Shown: positions 1 through 6,753, numbered from the stretch's first letter. The stretch: 9,662 nt of DNA from Patescibacteria group bacterium (GCA_030836665.1 JAUPLX010000144.1:1-9662); one strand, 5' to 3'. Numbers and translations are program-made. Notes: generated from the letters alone by a model not told the origin.

Positions 1-583
1 ACGATTGCGCGTTCTCGGAAACCGGCTCCGATTCTACGGAAACTGCCGGCCGTTCGGTTTTGAAACTGAATGACGGGGATAGGGAAACCGGGGCGGGCGG
101 AGCGGCGGTTGCCTGGGCGGTAACCGTTGCCTGTGGCTGGGTTGCCGGAGCCGGCGTCTGGACGGACTGAGTCGCTGGGGCCGGGGCGGCGGAAGGTCCT
201 CCGGCCTTGAGGCTGGTAAGGGAAATGCGCTTGTGCGTTTGGCTATTGGCCCGCATGGTCGGCAACTTCGGCGCTTCCGCAACGGGGGCCGGAGCGGCGA
301 CCGCTTGTAGCTGGATTGCCGGTACTTGGACCACGGGTGCGGGGGTAGCGGAGGCGACTGGGGCCGCGGAAGCCGCGGGGACGGAAGGGGCCGTCGAAAC
401 GTCCATGGAAGAATCCGCGACCTGGCCGATGGGCGGAAGCGCGCTTTCGTTAACGGGGGCCGCCGAACGGAGGTCGGCGGTTTTGAGGGCGGAGAAATCG
501 ATCTTCGGCATCGCCTTGAAGACGTTACGGATAATCGAACGTATGCTACCGTACTTTTTACCGAGCGTCAAAAAACGGGGCAT
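1..583 (-). CDS. Ala/Pro-rich protein of unknown function, N-terminal part (runs off left edge)
   Basis: I do not recognise this gene. Reading the minus strand from the ATG at 583 gives 194 codons with no stop of any kind up to the window edge, so the C-terminus is missing. The start region is basic (MPRFLTLGKKYGSIRSIIRN, residues 1-20), followed by a short mixed segment. From about residue 60 it becomes a low-complexity linker rich in Ala, Pro, Val, Ser, Thr and Gln, of the kind that tethers folded domains in envelope or cell-division proteins. No signal peptide or membrane segment is seen in the visible part. Codon choice (many NNC and NNG) matches the neighbours. An in-frame GTG at 598 is an alternative start, and no Shine-Dalgarno is visible. 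It is divergent from typA. The coding call rests on the long open frame and codon usage. Confidence 0.6.
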   Translation of the reverse strand, partial: MPRFLTLGKKYGSIRSIIRNVFKAMPKIDFSALKTADLRSAAPVNESALPPIGQVADSSMDVSTAPSVPAASAAPVASATPAPVVQVPAIQLQAVAAPAPVAEAPKLPTMRANSQTHKRISLTSLKAGGPSAAPAPATQSVQTPAPATQPQATVTAQATAAPPAPVSLSPSFSFKTERPAVSVESEPVSENAQS

Positions 584-619
584 GGCCCGAAGAGTCACCG
601 CGAAAACCCTTTTTCGAAC

Positions 620-646
620 TTTACTTTCGCGCGTTTCGCGTATAAT
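620..646 (+). promoter_or_regulatory. Probable sigma70 promoter for typA
   Basis: A perfect TATAAT lies at 641-646. The best -35 is TTTACT at 620-625, with a short 15-base spacer. Transcription would start near 653, giving a typA leader of about 85 bases. The -10 match is strong and the -35 is weak. Confidence 0.5.
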
Positions 647-663
647 GCGCGCGACTTATCGAA

Positions 664-691
664 GGAACCGATCCCTTTCGGTCCCTTTTTT
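664..691 (+). promoter_or_regulatory. Terminator-like hairpin in the typA leader (possible attenuator)
   Basis: GGAACCGA (664-671) pairs with TCGGTCCC (678-685) with one A-C mismatch and a six-base loop, followed directly by six T (686-691). This is the shape of an intrinsic terminator, yet it lies between the TATAAT promoter and the typA start codon. It could attenuate typA or stop stray transcripts. The stem is short, so this is a prediction only. Confidence 0.35.
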
Positions 692-738
692 GGTACTTTT
701 AGCTGCGATAACGCGGCATTCATCCTTTATTTGCCCAC

Positions 739-2541
739 ATGGCATACCGAAACATCGCGATTATCGCGCACGTCGACCACGGAAAAACCACTCTCGTCGA
801 CGCCCTCCTCAAGCAGACCGGAACGTTCCGCGAGAACGAAGCCGTCGATACCTGCGTCATGGACTCCAACGACCAGGAAAAAGAACGCGGGATTACCATC
901 TACGCGAAGAACACCGCCGTTTCCTACGGCGGGACTAAGATCAACATCGTCGACACCCCGGGCCACGCGGACTTCGGATCGGAAGTCGAGCGCGTACTCC
1001 GCATGGTCGACTCCGTCGCCCTCGTCGTCGACGCCTACGAAGGCCCGATGCCGCAGACCAAATTCGTTCTCAAGAAGTCTTTGGAACTCGGACTTAAGCC
1101 GATCGTCATCATCAATAAGATCGACAAGCCGACCGCCCGTCCGGACGAAGTCGTCGATATGGTCTTCGACCTCTTCGTGCAGCTTGGCGCGACCGACGAA
1201 CAGCTCGACTTCACCGTCGTTTACGCCATCGCCCGCGAAGGCATCGCTTTGAAAAAACTCTCCGACGAACGCAAGGACATCTCCCCGCTCTTCGAAACCA
1301 TCCTCGAAAAGGTCGCCGAAGCCCCGAACGACACCGCCAAGCCGTTCCGCATGCAGATCGCGAACCTCGCGTACGACAACTACCTCGGGCGCCTCGGTAT
1401 CGGACGCGTCTACGAAGGCGTCGCCAAGGTCGGCTCCAACGTTACCATCATCGGCAACGACGGCGTGCGCCGTACCGGAAAGATTTCCAAAATCTTCACC
1501 TCGATGGGCCTCAAGCGCGTCGAAGTCCAAGAGGGCGAAGCCGGCGATATCGTCACCATCGCCGGAATCCCGGACATCTACGTCGGCGAAACCGTCTCGA
1601 TGGACGCGAATGCCGAACCGATGCCGGCAATCCATATCGACGAACCGACGCTCGAAATGCAGTTCCTCGTCAACGATTCCCCGTTCGCCGGAAAAGAAGG
1701 CAAGTTCGTCACTTCCCGCAATATCCGCGAACGTCTCGAGCGCGAAACCGAAGCGAACGTCGGCCTCAAGATCGACTTCGCCGGTTCCGATGGAAATTCC
1801 TACACCGTCGCCGGTCGCGGAGAACTCCACCTCTCGGTCCTCATCGAATCGATGCGCCGCGAAGGCTTCGAACTCCAGGTAGGTTCCCCGAAGGTCATAT
1901 TCCACATGGAAAACGGCAAGAAGATGGAACCGATCGAAACCGTCGTCGTCTTCGTTCCGGAAGAAAACTCCGGAACCATCATCGAGAAGCTCGGGAAGCG
2001 CAAGGGCATCATCAAGAACATGTCCACCGAAAACGGTATCACGAACCTCGAATTCGACGTTCCGACCCGCGGCCTTCTCGGTTTCCGCTCGATCTTCACG
2101 ATCGAAACCAAGGGCGAAGGCATCATGTATTCGTCGTTCTCGCACTACGAAGAATACAAGGGCGCCATCGAAAAGCGTGACATCGGCTCGATGATTTCCG
2201 GTTGCGGGGGCACGACCATGGCATACTCGCTTTGGAAACTCGAAGAACGCGGACCGATCCTCGTCGACCCGGCTACCGAAATCTACGAAGGCATGATCAT
2301 CGGCGAACACCTCAAGGGCGGCGACCTCGTCGTCAATCCGACCAAGAACAAGCAGCTCACCAACATGCGCGCTTCCGGTGCCGACGAAGCGATCCGCCTC
2401 ACGCCGATCCGCAAGATGACGCTCGAAGACTGTCTCGATTACATCGCCGACGACGAATACGTGGAAGTCACCCCGCTTTCGCTCCGGCTCCGCAAGAAGT
2501 ACCTCACCGAAAACGAACGCAAGAAGAATACGAAGGGGTAA
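739..2541 (+). CDS. typA: Ribosome-associated translational GTPase BipA/TypA
   Basis: Full-length 600-residue BipA/TypA, close to the family's usual length of just over 600. Known members bind the 70S ribosome at the elongation-factor site, hydrolyse GTP, and support large-subunit assembly and stress or cold adaptation. The N-terminal GTPase motifs are all present: HVDHGKTT (11-18), ERGITI (49-54), DTPGH (72-76) and NKID (126-129). EF-G-like domains and the BipA-specific C-terminal region follow to the end. The start at MAYRNIAIIA is the family start and lies just ahead of the P-loop. No Shine-Dalgarno precedes it; the bases before ATG are pyrimidine-rich. The stop is TAA and a strong terminator follows, so it appears monocistronic. 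There is no in-frame UGA. The long minus-strand open frame opposite it is a codon-bias shadow. Confidence 0.97.
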   Translation: MAYRNIAIIAHVDHGKTTLVDALLKQTGTFRENEAVDTCVMDSNDQEKERGITIYAKNTAVSYGGTKINIVDTPGHADFGSEVERVLRMVDSVALVVDAYEGPMPQTKFVLKKSLELGLKPIVIINKIDKPTARPDEVVDMVFDLFVQLGATDEQLDFTVVYAIAREGIALKKLSDERKDISPLFETILEKVAEAPNDTAKPFRMQIANLAYDNYLGRLGIGRVYEGVAKVGSNVTIIGNDGVRRTGKISKIFTSMGLKRVEVQEGEAGDIVTIAGIPDIYVGETVSMDANAEPMPAIHIDEPTLEMQFLVNDSPFAGKEGKFVTSRNIRERLERETEANVGLKIDFAGSDGNSYTVAGRGELHLSVLIESMRREGFELQVGSPKVIFHMENGKKMEPIETVVVFVPEENSGTIIEKLGKRKGIIKNMSTENGITNLEFDVPTRGLLGFRSIFTIETKGEGIMYSSFSHYEEYKGAIEKRDIGSMISGCGGTTMAYSLWKLEERGPILVDPATEIYEGMIIGEHLKGGDLVVNPTKNKQLTNMRASGADEAIRLTPIRKMTLEDCLDYIADDEYVEVTPLSLRLRKKYLTENERKKNTKG

Positions 2542-2550
2542 TTCCCGTCT

Positions 2551-2586
2551 CAAAATAAAACCCCGTTCGAACGGGGTTTTATTTTG
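2551..2586 (+). terminator. Intrinsic terminator after typA
   Basis: A perfect 36-base palindrome: an A/T outer stem, the core CCCCGTTCGAACGGGG, then TTTTATTTT on the 3' side. It starts 10 bases after the typA stop. Its symmetry lets it work on both strands. It has the same CCCCGT/ACGGGG core as the terminator at 8559-8591. Confidence 0.9.
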
Positions 2587-2642
2587 TAAAAAAAGCGTTA
2601 TTATCCCGGAAATCCCTTATCCGCCATTCATCGTAGTTTCCC

Positions 2643-3383
2643 ATGTCGATTGGTATCAAGACCCCTCTGGCGAAGATTACCGCCGTCTCGTTCCTTTCCG
2701 TTTTCTCCTTCGGCCTTCTCGCGTACGCGGCTCTTGATTTTACGGACGTTCCTACGAACGTTGCCCCCGGAGCCCCCCTTACGTCCAGTGCGTGGAACGA
2801 TCTGGCATACCGGGTGAATAAAGCGGTGAAACAGGATACCCAGGTATTGACGGTAACCGGGGGAAATCTCAACGTCGCGGGGCAAGTGAAAATTACCGGA
2901 GGGGCTCCCGGCGCGGGGAAAACGCTCGTCTCGGACGCATCTGGTCTCGCGAATTGGGGGTATGCGAAAACCCCGTTCGTCAGCACTGCCGCGGTCGCGA
3001 CTTCGATTCCGAGCAACTCCTCGACCATCTTGCGCATGACGGACCAGTACGATCCATCCGGATTTTTCGACCCCGCCACGTACCGCTTCCAGCCGACCGT
3101 AGCCGGATATTACGAGGTCTCGGGAACCGTAGGATACAACGGGGCGGCCAATGCCGGAGGGGCACACACCCTGTACTTCTATCTCTATAAGAACGGCTCC
3201 TCCATCGCTGCCAATAGCCGTCTACAGGATGGCTATTATGTGGGCGCCTATACGACGTCGATGTACATGAACGAGTTCGTCTACCTCAACGGGACCACCG
3301 ACTACCTGGACATGCGGTTTCTTGCCAACGCCTTTACCGGAACGGCATATTGCACGGCCCATATGGTACTGGTTTCCCCATAA
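2643..3383 (+). CDS. Exported surface protein with C-terminal C1q-like domain
   Basis: A 246-residue protein. Residues 8-31 form a hydrophobic signal or anchor segment (SFLSVFSFGLLAYAAL). It is followed by LTSSAWNDLAYRVNKAV (46-62), a W-N-containing short helix motif also seen as MWTQVKDNFDELNA in the next gene. A beta-rich linker (68-108) leads to a C1q/TNF-like domain at about 110-246, recognisable from YDPSGFFDPATYRFQPTVAG (136-155) and GYYEVSGTVGY. C1q domains form trimers and usually mediate binding, so an adhesin or cell-surface fibre head is a reasonable inference. The start is the first ATG before the signal segment, without a Shine-Dalgarno. The stop is TAA and there is no in-frame UGA. 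The gap to the next gene is only 46 bases, but that gene has its own TATAAT. The ligand is unknown. Confidence 0.8.
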   Translation: MSIGIKTPLAKITAVSFLSVFSFGLLAYAALDFTDVPTNVAPGAPLTSSAWNDLAYRVNKAVKQDTQVLTVTGGNLNVAGQVKITGGAPGAGKTLVSDASGLANWGYAKTPFVSTAAVATSIPSNSSTILRMTDQYDPSGFFDPATYRFQPTVAGYYEVSGTVGYNGAANAGGAHTLYFYLYKNGSSIAANSRLQDGYYVGAYTTSMYMNEFVYLNGTTDYLDMRFLANAFTGTAYCTAHMVLVSP

Positions 3384-3392
3384 TCGGCAGAA

Positions 3393-3419
3393 TTGTCGGG
3401 CGAACGTCATTTTTATAAT
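3393..3419 (+). promoter_or_regulatory. Promoter for a near-leaderless transcript of the fibre gene
   Basis: A perfect TATAAT (3414-3419) ends 10 bases before the ATG at 3430. Transcription starting about 7 bases downstream would leave a leader of only a few bases. The best -35 is TTGTCG (3393-3398), with a 15-base spacer. No Shine-Dalgarno is present, which fits a leaderless mRNA. Confidence 0.5.
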
Positions 3420-3429
3420 CCCCTTTTCT

Positions 3430-4788
3430 ATGCGAAACTTCAAACGCCCTTTCCTTTCCGCCGTCGTCTTCTTCGGGACGCTCGGAGCCCTCTCCGTGGG
3501 ATATTCGGCCTACTCCGGCCTTTCGGCGGTGACTTCGAGCGACAAACTCACCGTCGGCATGTGGACGCAGGTGAAGGATAATTTCGACGAGTTGAATGCG
3601 AGGACTTCAGCACTCTCGTACTCTGGGGGAAACGTGGGAATTGGGACGGCGAACCCCACGAACAAGCTCGAGGTGAACGGATACGTGGGCGGAACCCGGC
3701 TCATTGCCGGACAAAACGTGGTCGTCGCCCAAAACAGTATCGCCATCGGCGACGGAACGAACGTCGCGGCTGGAGGACAAATCAGAAGCATTGAGGACTG
3801 ATCGACGCCATGACTCCGATTCATGAATTACGCGGCGAACGTCGAGTGGATGAGGTTGCGTAACGGCAATCTCGGCATCGGAACCAATAGTCCCGCCCAA
3901 AAACTTGAAGTGACCGGAAACGTTCTCATCGGAAGACATAGCGGCACGGCGTTCAGCCGGTTCATCGGCATCGGTGCGGCATCCGGAGACATGATTACCG
4001 GATCGTCCGGCGGTTCGTACGTAGAGTTCGCCAATTCCGGCAGCCCGAACGACGACAGCATCCATTTCATTACCCACAAGGGTGGCGTTTCCCATACGCG
4101 GCGGATGACCATCGACCCGCTCGGCAACGTCGGAATCGGCACGACGTCACCCGCCAGTACGCTCGTAGTAGATGCGAATCAGGGCGCCACGAGTCCGTTT
4201 CTCGCATATTCGTCCCAATCGAACGACGTGTTCTCGGTTCTTCCGCACAACGGCATCACGTATCTCGCGTCGGGGCTTTACTATAAGAACGCCTCGTGGA
4301 TCCACGACGGATACGGCACGACCAACGCCCTTCTCGGATTCGGGGGCGGCGGGGCGACTTGGTACGCGTCCAACAACTCTACGGCCAGCTGGAACCTCGC
4401 GAGCAGCGTCCCCCTCTGGACCGCTTGAGGAGTCTTACAGGGAGCCTCGAGCAAGGCCTCGAAGGAAAACTACGAAGCTCTGGATTTTCAAGAAATTCTC
4501 GAAAAAATCGACCGTCTTCCGGTAGAAAAATGGAACTACAGATCGGAAGGGGCTTGAATCAAACACGTCGGCCCGTACGCGGAAGATTTCCGAGCGTCCT
4601 TCGGCCTGGGGGAATCCGATAAATCCATCGCCCTCATCGACGAAGCCGGCATAGCGCTCGCCGGAGTGAAGGCCGTTTCGGCTAAAACATCGGGATTGGA
4701 AAAGGAAATCGAGTCGCTTAAAGAAAAAAACGCCCTCCTCGAGACCCGACTCTCCGAACTCGAAGCCCTCGTCCGGAATTCGCGGTAA
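3430..4788 (+). CDS. Surface fibre protein with GIGT repeats and C-terminal S74 intramolecular chaperone; four UGA codons read as Gly
   Basis: With UGA as glycine this is one 452-residue protein; the standard code would break it at 3799, 3811, 4426 and 4555 (residues 124, 128, 333, 376). Residues 10-34 are a hydrophobic export segment, and 44-58 hold MWTQVKDNFDELNAR, similar to the upstream gene. Three fibre repeats of the type NVGIGTTSP lie at about 68-83, 146-161 and 232-247. From about 338 comes a peptidase S74 chaperone domain: SSKASKEN puts Ser340 and Lys345 at the S-x4-K spacing of the self-cleaving dyad, then RLPVEKWNYRSEGAGIKHVG and PYAEDFRASFGLGESDKSIA follow the family pattern, ending in a leucine-rich coiled coil (about 412-450). 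Such domains drive trimerisation of tail-spike-like fibres and then cut themselves off. The stop is TAA. The start is the first ATG before the export segment, and an earlier ATG at 3322 overlaps the previous gene. An adhesive surface fibre is likeliest; a phage-derived tail fibre is possible. Confidence 0.88.
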
Positions 4789-4789
4789 T

Positions 4790-4996
4790 CCACACTCTCG
4801 AATCATCCCGACCATATACGCCAGCCCTGTCCGAGACTCCGCCGAAACGGTCGAATTCCGTCTTCCCGAAACCGGAGTGGAAGAAATCGTTTCGACGATG
4901 AGCGATTGGATCGTCACCCACATCGGAGAAGAAGACCTCGAATACGCGAAATACCTGCGCAAGGACGAAGAAACTTGACTTCCGGCAGCTTCCTAA
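4790..4996 (+). CDS. Small or broken ORF with hemerythrin-like last helix and an LPETG motif (start unresolved)
   Basis: This frame has neighbour-like codon choice from just after the fibre stop to TAA at 4994-4996, and it crosses one TGA (4976-4978). It reads RIIPTIYASPVRDSAETVEF, then LPETG (4862-4876), then SDWIVTHIGEEDLEYAKYL. The last piece matches the final helix of bacteriohemerythrin in its W, H-I-x3-D and Y positions, but the earlier iron-binding helices are absent. No ATG, GTG or TTG opens the region: the only standard in-frame starts are GTG at 4877 and ATG at 4898. It may be a remnant of a larger gene, a short gene starting at 4877 or 4898, or a product of a +1 frameshift at the fibre stop. 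LPETG recalls a sortase signal, but what follows is too polar for the usual membrane segment. Confidence 0.35.
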
Positions 4997-5002
4997 TAGA
5001 AT
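4975..5002 (+). promoter_or_regulatory. sigma70 promoter for rpsU
   Basis: TTGACT (4975-4980) and TAGAAT (4997-5002) are separated by 16 bases, each matching consensus in five of six positions. The predicted start near 5009 gives a leader of about 38 bases before the bS21 ATG. The -35 overlaps the TGA of the preceding small ORF. Confidence 0.7.
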
Positions 5003-5022
5003 TCGCCCACTTTAAAACCTCA

Positions 5023-5038
5023 TTCCCTTCGAAGGGGA
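5023..5038 (+). promoter_or_regulatory. Leader hairpin covering a Shine-Dalgarno-like AAGGGG before rpsU
   Basis: CCCTTCGAAGGG (5025-5036) is a perfect palindrome that can fold with a TCGA loop. Its 3' arm is the only purine-rich ribosome-binding candidate (AAGGGG, 5032-5037), nine bases before the ATG. Folding would hide it, so translational control is possible but unproven. Confidence 0.35.
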
Positions 5039-5046
5039 TAGAAAGC

Positions 5047-5250
5047 ATGATCGTATACGCGCTCAAGAACGCCTCCGAGTCCAACGAAAAACTCATCCTC
5101 CGTTACAAGAAGATGTTTTTCCAGACCCGCACCGCCAACAAGCTCCGCGCCGAGAAATACGCCGAACGGAAACCGTCCAAGCGCAGAATCCGCGAAAAGG
5201 CCATCGTTTGCGAAATGTACCGCTCCACGAACAAACGCGAATCCGTATAA
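5047..5250 (+). CDS. rpsU: Small ribosomal subunit protein bS21
   Basis: A 67-residue, strongly basic protein matching bS21, the small protein near the anti-Shine-Dalgarno region of 16S rRNA that helps initiation. ESNEKLILRYKKMFFQTRTA (11-30) corresponds to the family's first helix, and KYAERKPSKRRIREKA to the conserved middle with its characteristic E-KPS-RR run. The length is normal. ATG 5047 is chosen because it begins the conserved region and sits 38 bases below a good promoter; upstream in-frame ATGs overlap the previous ORF. The gene has its own promoter and terminator. The TAA stop is created by the junction of a 16-base tandem duplication. There is no in-frame UGA. Confidence 0.88.
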   Translation: MIVYALKNASESNEKLILRYKKMFFQTRTANKLRAEKYAERKPSKRRIREKAIVCEMYRSTNKRESV

Positions 5251-5264
5251 ACGCGAATCCGTAT
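5233..5264 (+). repeat. Perfect 16-base tandem duplication forming the rpsU stop codon
   Basis: AAACGCGAATCCGTAT occurs at 5233-5248 and again immediately at 5249-5264. The junction T|AA is the bS21 stop codon. With one copy the frame would read on through the terminator stem. Confidence 0.95.
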
Positions 5265-5265
5265 C

Positions 5266-5291
5266 AAAAAAGCCCCCTAGGGGGCTTTTTT
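5266..5291 (+). terminator. Intrinsic terminator after rpsU
   Basis: A perfect palindrome with core GCCCCCTAGGGGGC flanked by six A and six T. The loop would be CTAG. It starts 15 bases after the stop codon and is nearly symmetric, so it may act on both strands. Confidence 0.9.
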
Positions 5292-5353
5292 GTGGAGAAA
5301 AACGAAATCGGCTTATTTTTAGACAGAAAATACGAAAAAGTCCAGAGGTTTTT

Positions 5354-5382
5354 TTGATACGGGCGCAATCAAATGGTAAACT
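5354..5382 (+). promoter_or_regulatory. Probable sigma70 promoter for the sortase unit
   Basis: TTGATA (5354-5359, five of six) and TAAACT (5377-5382, four of six) lie 17 bases apart. The expected start near 5389 leaves a leader of about 24 bases without a Shine-Dalgarno. The rest of 5292-5412 shows nothing else. Confidence 0.55.
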
Positions 5383-5412
5383 TTCGAAGACCCCACGAAA
5401 AACCACTACAAA

Positions 5413-6468
5413 ATGGAACTCCAAAACGCAAATCCTACCGTTCGAGAAACCGCTATCGTTCCGGAATTCGATCCGCTCGCTTTCGTCGAAGCGTCCGAAG
5501 TATCCGGAGAAGCATCCGTACGAGAAACCGTCGTCGTCACCAATCCCGAAACCGTACTCTTTTTCGAGGACGCGACATCCGTTGCCGACCCCCTTTCGGC
5601 ATTCGAAGCTCCGGAAACCCAAACTCCCGCCACACGCAAAAGCTCCGGATTCCGAGATTCGATCGGCTTCCTCGTCCGCTACGTCGCGGTATCTTCGGCG
5701 GTTTTCGTCGTCCTCCTCGTAACCGCGAACTATTCGGCATACTCGACCATCGCATGGAACTGGATGTCCCCCGACGCCGTCAAAGCGTCGTCGGCCGCGG
5801 TCGTGGAGAGCATCGTAAAGTCGAAGATTACGGCCTACGCGAGCGAGAGCGAATCCGGTGCGGAAATCGCGAACGTGGAGCAAGCGGAAGACCTTAAGAA
5901 GAAACTCGACGAATCCAACGTCGTCGTCAAAGAAAACATCCTCTCCCCGAAAAAGCTCGTTCCTGCCAAACCGCAGATGAACGTCGACTTCGACATCCTT
6001 CCGTACGAAAACCGGATCGTGATTCCGAAAATCGGGAAAAACATCCCCCTCGTAGACGTGGAATCCGGCAACGGCGTCGACTTCGACCACATGGAAAACA
6101 TTTTCATGAAAGAACTCGAAAAGGGCGTCATCCGATATCCGGGAACCGCCCGCCCCGGAGAATCGGGAAACGCTTTCGTTTTCGGACATTCGTCGAACTA
6201 CCCGTGGATGAAGGGTGCCTACAACCAGGTCTTCGCCCTTCTCGACCAACTGGTCTACGGAGACGAAATCATCGTCTACTACGACCAGAAGAAATACGTT
6301 TACGTCATCGGCGAGAAGAAGATCGTAAAGCCGGGCGACGTCAAGGTGCTCAATCGCGGCGAAGGACGGAAAGAACTCTCCCTCATGACCTGCTGGCCCG
6401 TAGGAACGACGCTTAAGCGCATGATCGTCTTCGCCGAACTCAAAGAAACTGCCCCCCTTACCCAGTAG
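5413..6468 (+). CDS. Membrane-anchored sortase-family transpeptidase with long acidic N-terminal extension
   Basis: A 351-residue protein. Residues 1-80 are an acidic, Glu/Val/Thr-rich tail expected in the cytoplasm; 84-105 are a membrane helix (LVRYVAVSSAVFVVLLVTA); 120-185 are a helical linker; and about 195-345 form the sortase fold on the outer face. The catalytic residues are visible: His259 in FVFGHSSNYPW, Cys327 in LSLMTCWPVGT and Arg336 in TTLKR. RYPGTARPGESGNAFVFGHS (241-260) is the typical strand and loop before the His. Sortases cut a sorting motif in secreted proteins and join them to the envelope or to each other. The class is uncertain; it is not a classic short SrtA. The length is above average because of the N-terminal tail. 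A promoter with 17-base spacing lies upstream, and the stop TAG is followed after three bases by the next gene. There is no in-frame UGA. Confidence 0.92.
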   Translation: MELQNANPTVRETAIVPEFDPLAFVEASEVSGEASVRETVVVTNPETVLFFEDATSVADPLSAFEAPETQTPATRKSSGFRDSIGFLVRYVAVSSAVFVVLLVTANYSAYSTIAWNWMSPDAVKASSAAVVESIVKSKITAYASESESGAEIANVEQAEDLKKKLDESNVVVKENILSPKKLVPAKPQMNVDFDILPYENRIVIPKIGKNIPLVDVESGNGVDFDHMENIFMKELEKGVIRYPGTARPGESGNAFVFGHSSNYPWMKGAYNQVFALLDQLVYGDEIIVYYDQKKYVYVIGEKKIVKPGDVKVLNRGEGRKELSLMTCWPVGTTLKRMIVFAELKETAPLTQ

Positions 6469-6471
6469 CAT

Positions 6472-6753
6472 ATGGACCTCTCCTCCGCGGCCTACGCCTA
6501 CCAATTCTCAAACGTTACCGGAATTTCTCCGGACGCTCTCGGCATCGTGACCGTAGTTTTTCTCATCCTCGCGACTTTGGCATCCGTCATCGCGGGGCCC
6601 TACGTCTACGGATTTTCCGCATACCGCAAGAGGGAAAGCGAGAAGGCCGAAAAGAAGCGTACGATCCAGAACCTTCTCGCCATGAAGGACATTCAGACCG
6701 AGCTCGAAGAAGAGATGAAGCGCGCCCTGACGAACGCCAATTTTACGCCGTAA
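6472..6753 (+). CDS. Small single-pass membrane protein in an operon with sortase
   Basis: I do not recognise this 93-residue protein. The N-terminus (1-20) is short and polar; residues 22-44 form one membrane helix (IVTVVFLILATLASVIAG); and the rest is a highly charged, probably coiled-coil tail (YRKRESEKAEKKRTIQN to EEEMKRALTNA). The positive charges just after the helix predict that the tail is cytoplasmic. It starts three bases after the sortase stop, so the two are almost surely co-transcribed and probably act together, perhaps as an anchor or partner of the sortase; that role is inferred from position only. The stop is TAA, and the 3' end overlaps the convergent gene by 11 bases. There is no in-frame UGA. 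Confidence 0.75.
   Translation: MDLSSAAYAYQFSNVTGISPDALGIVTVVFLILATLASVIAGPYVYGFSAYRKRESEKAEKKRTIQNLLAMKDIQTELEEEMKRALTNANFTP

Noticed and set aside
207..1252. Plus-strand open frames over the left-edge gene and the start of typA
   Set aside because: They overlap the promoter, leader and conserved P-loop of typA in other frames and lack any recognisable domain; the minus-strand frame explains 1-583 better.
727..2553. 608-residue open frame on the minus strand opposite typA
   Set aside because: It mirrors a well-conserved GTPase gene; the Asp/Val/Phe-rich composition is what GC-rich antisense of GAA/GAC/GTC codons gives.
3384..3410. Imperfect hairpin between the C1q and fibre genes as a terminator
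   Set aside because: The stem has only about five pairs and no T run follows it directly.
3799..4788. Fibre gene as a pseudogene with several nonsense mutations
   Set aside because: All interruptions are TGA, never TAA or TAG, with no frameshift, and the S74 domain is intact in the same frame; recoding also explains hsdR.
5020..6504. 494-residue minus-strand open frame over rpsU and the sortase
   Set aside because: It spans two genes, a terminator and a promoter of the opposite strand and shows no domain; antisense shadow.
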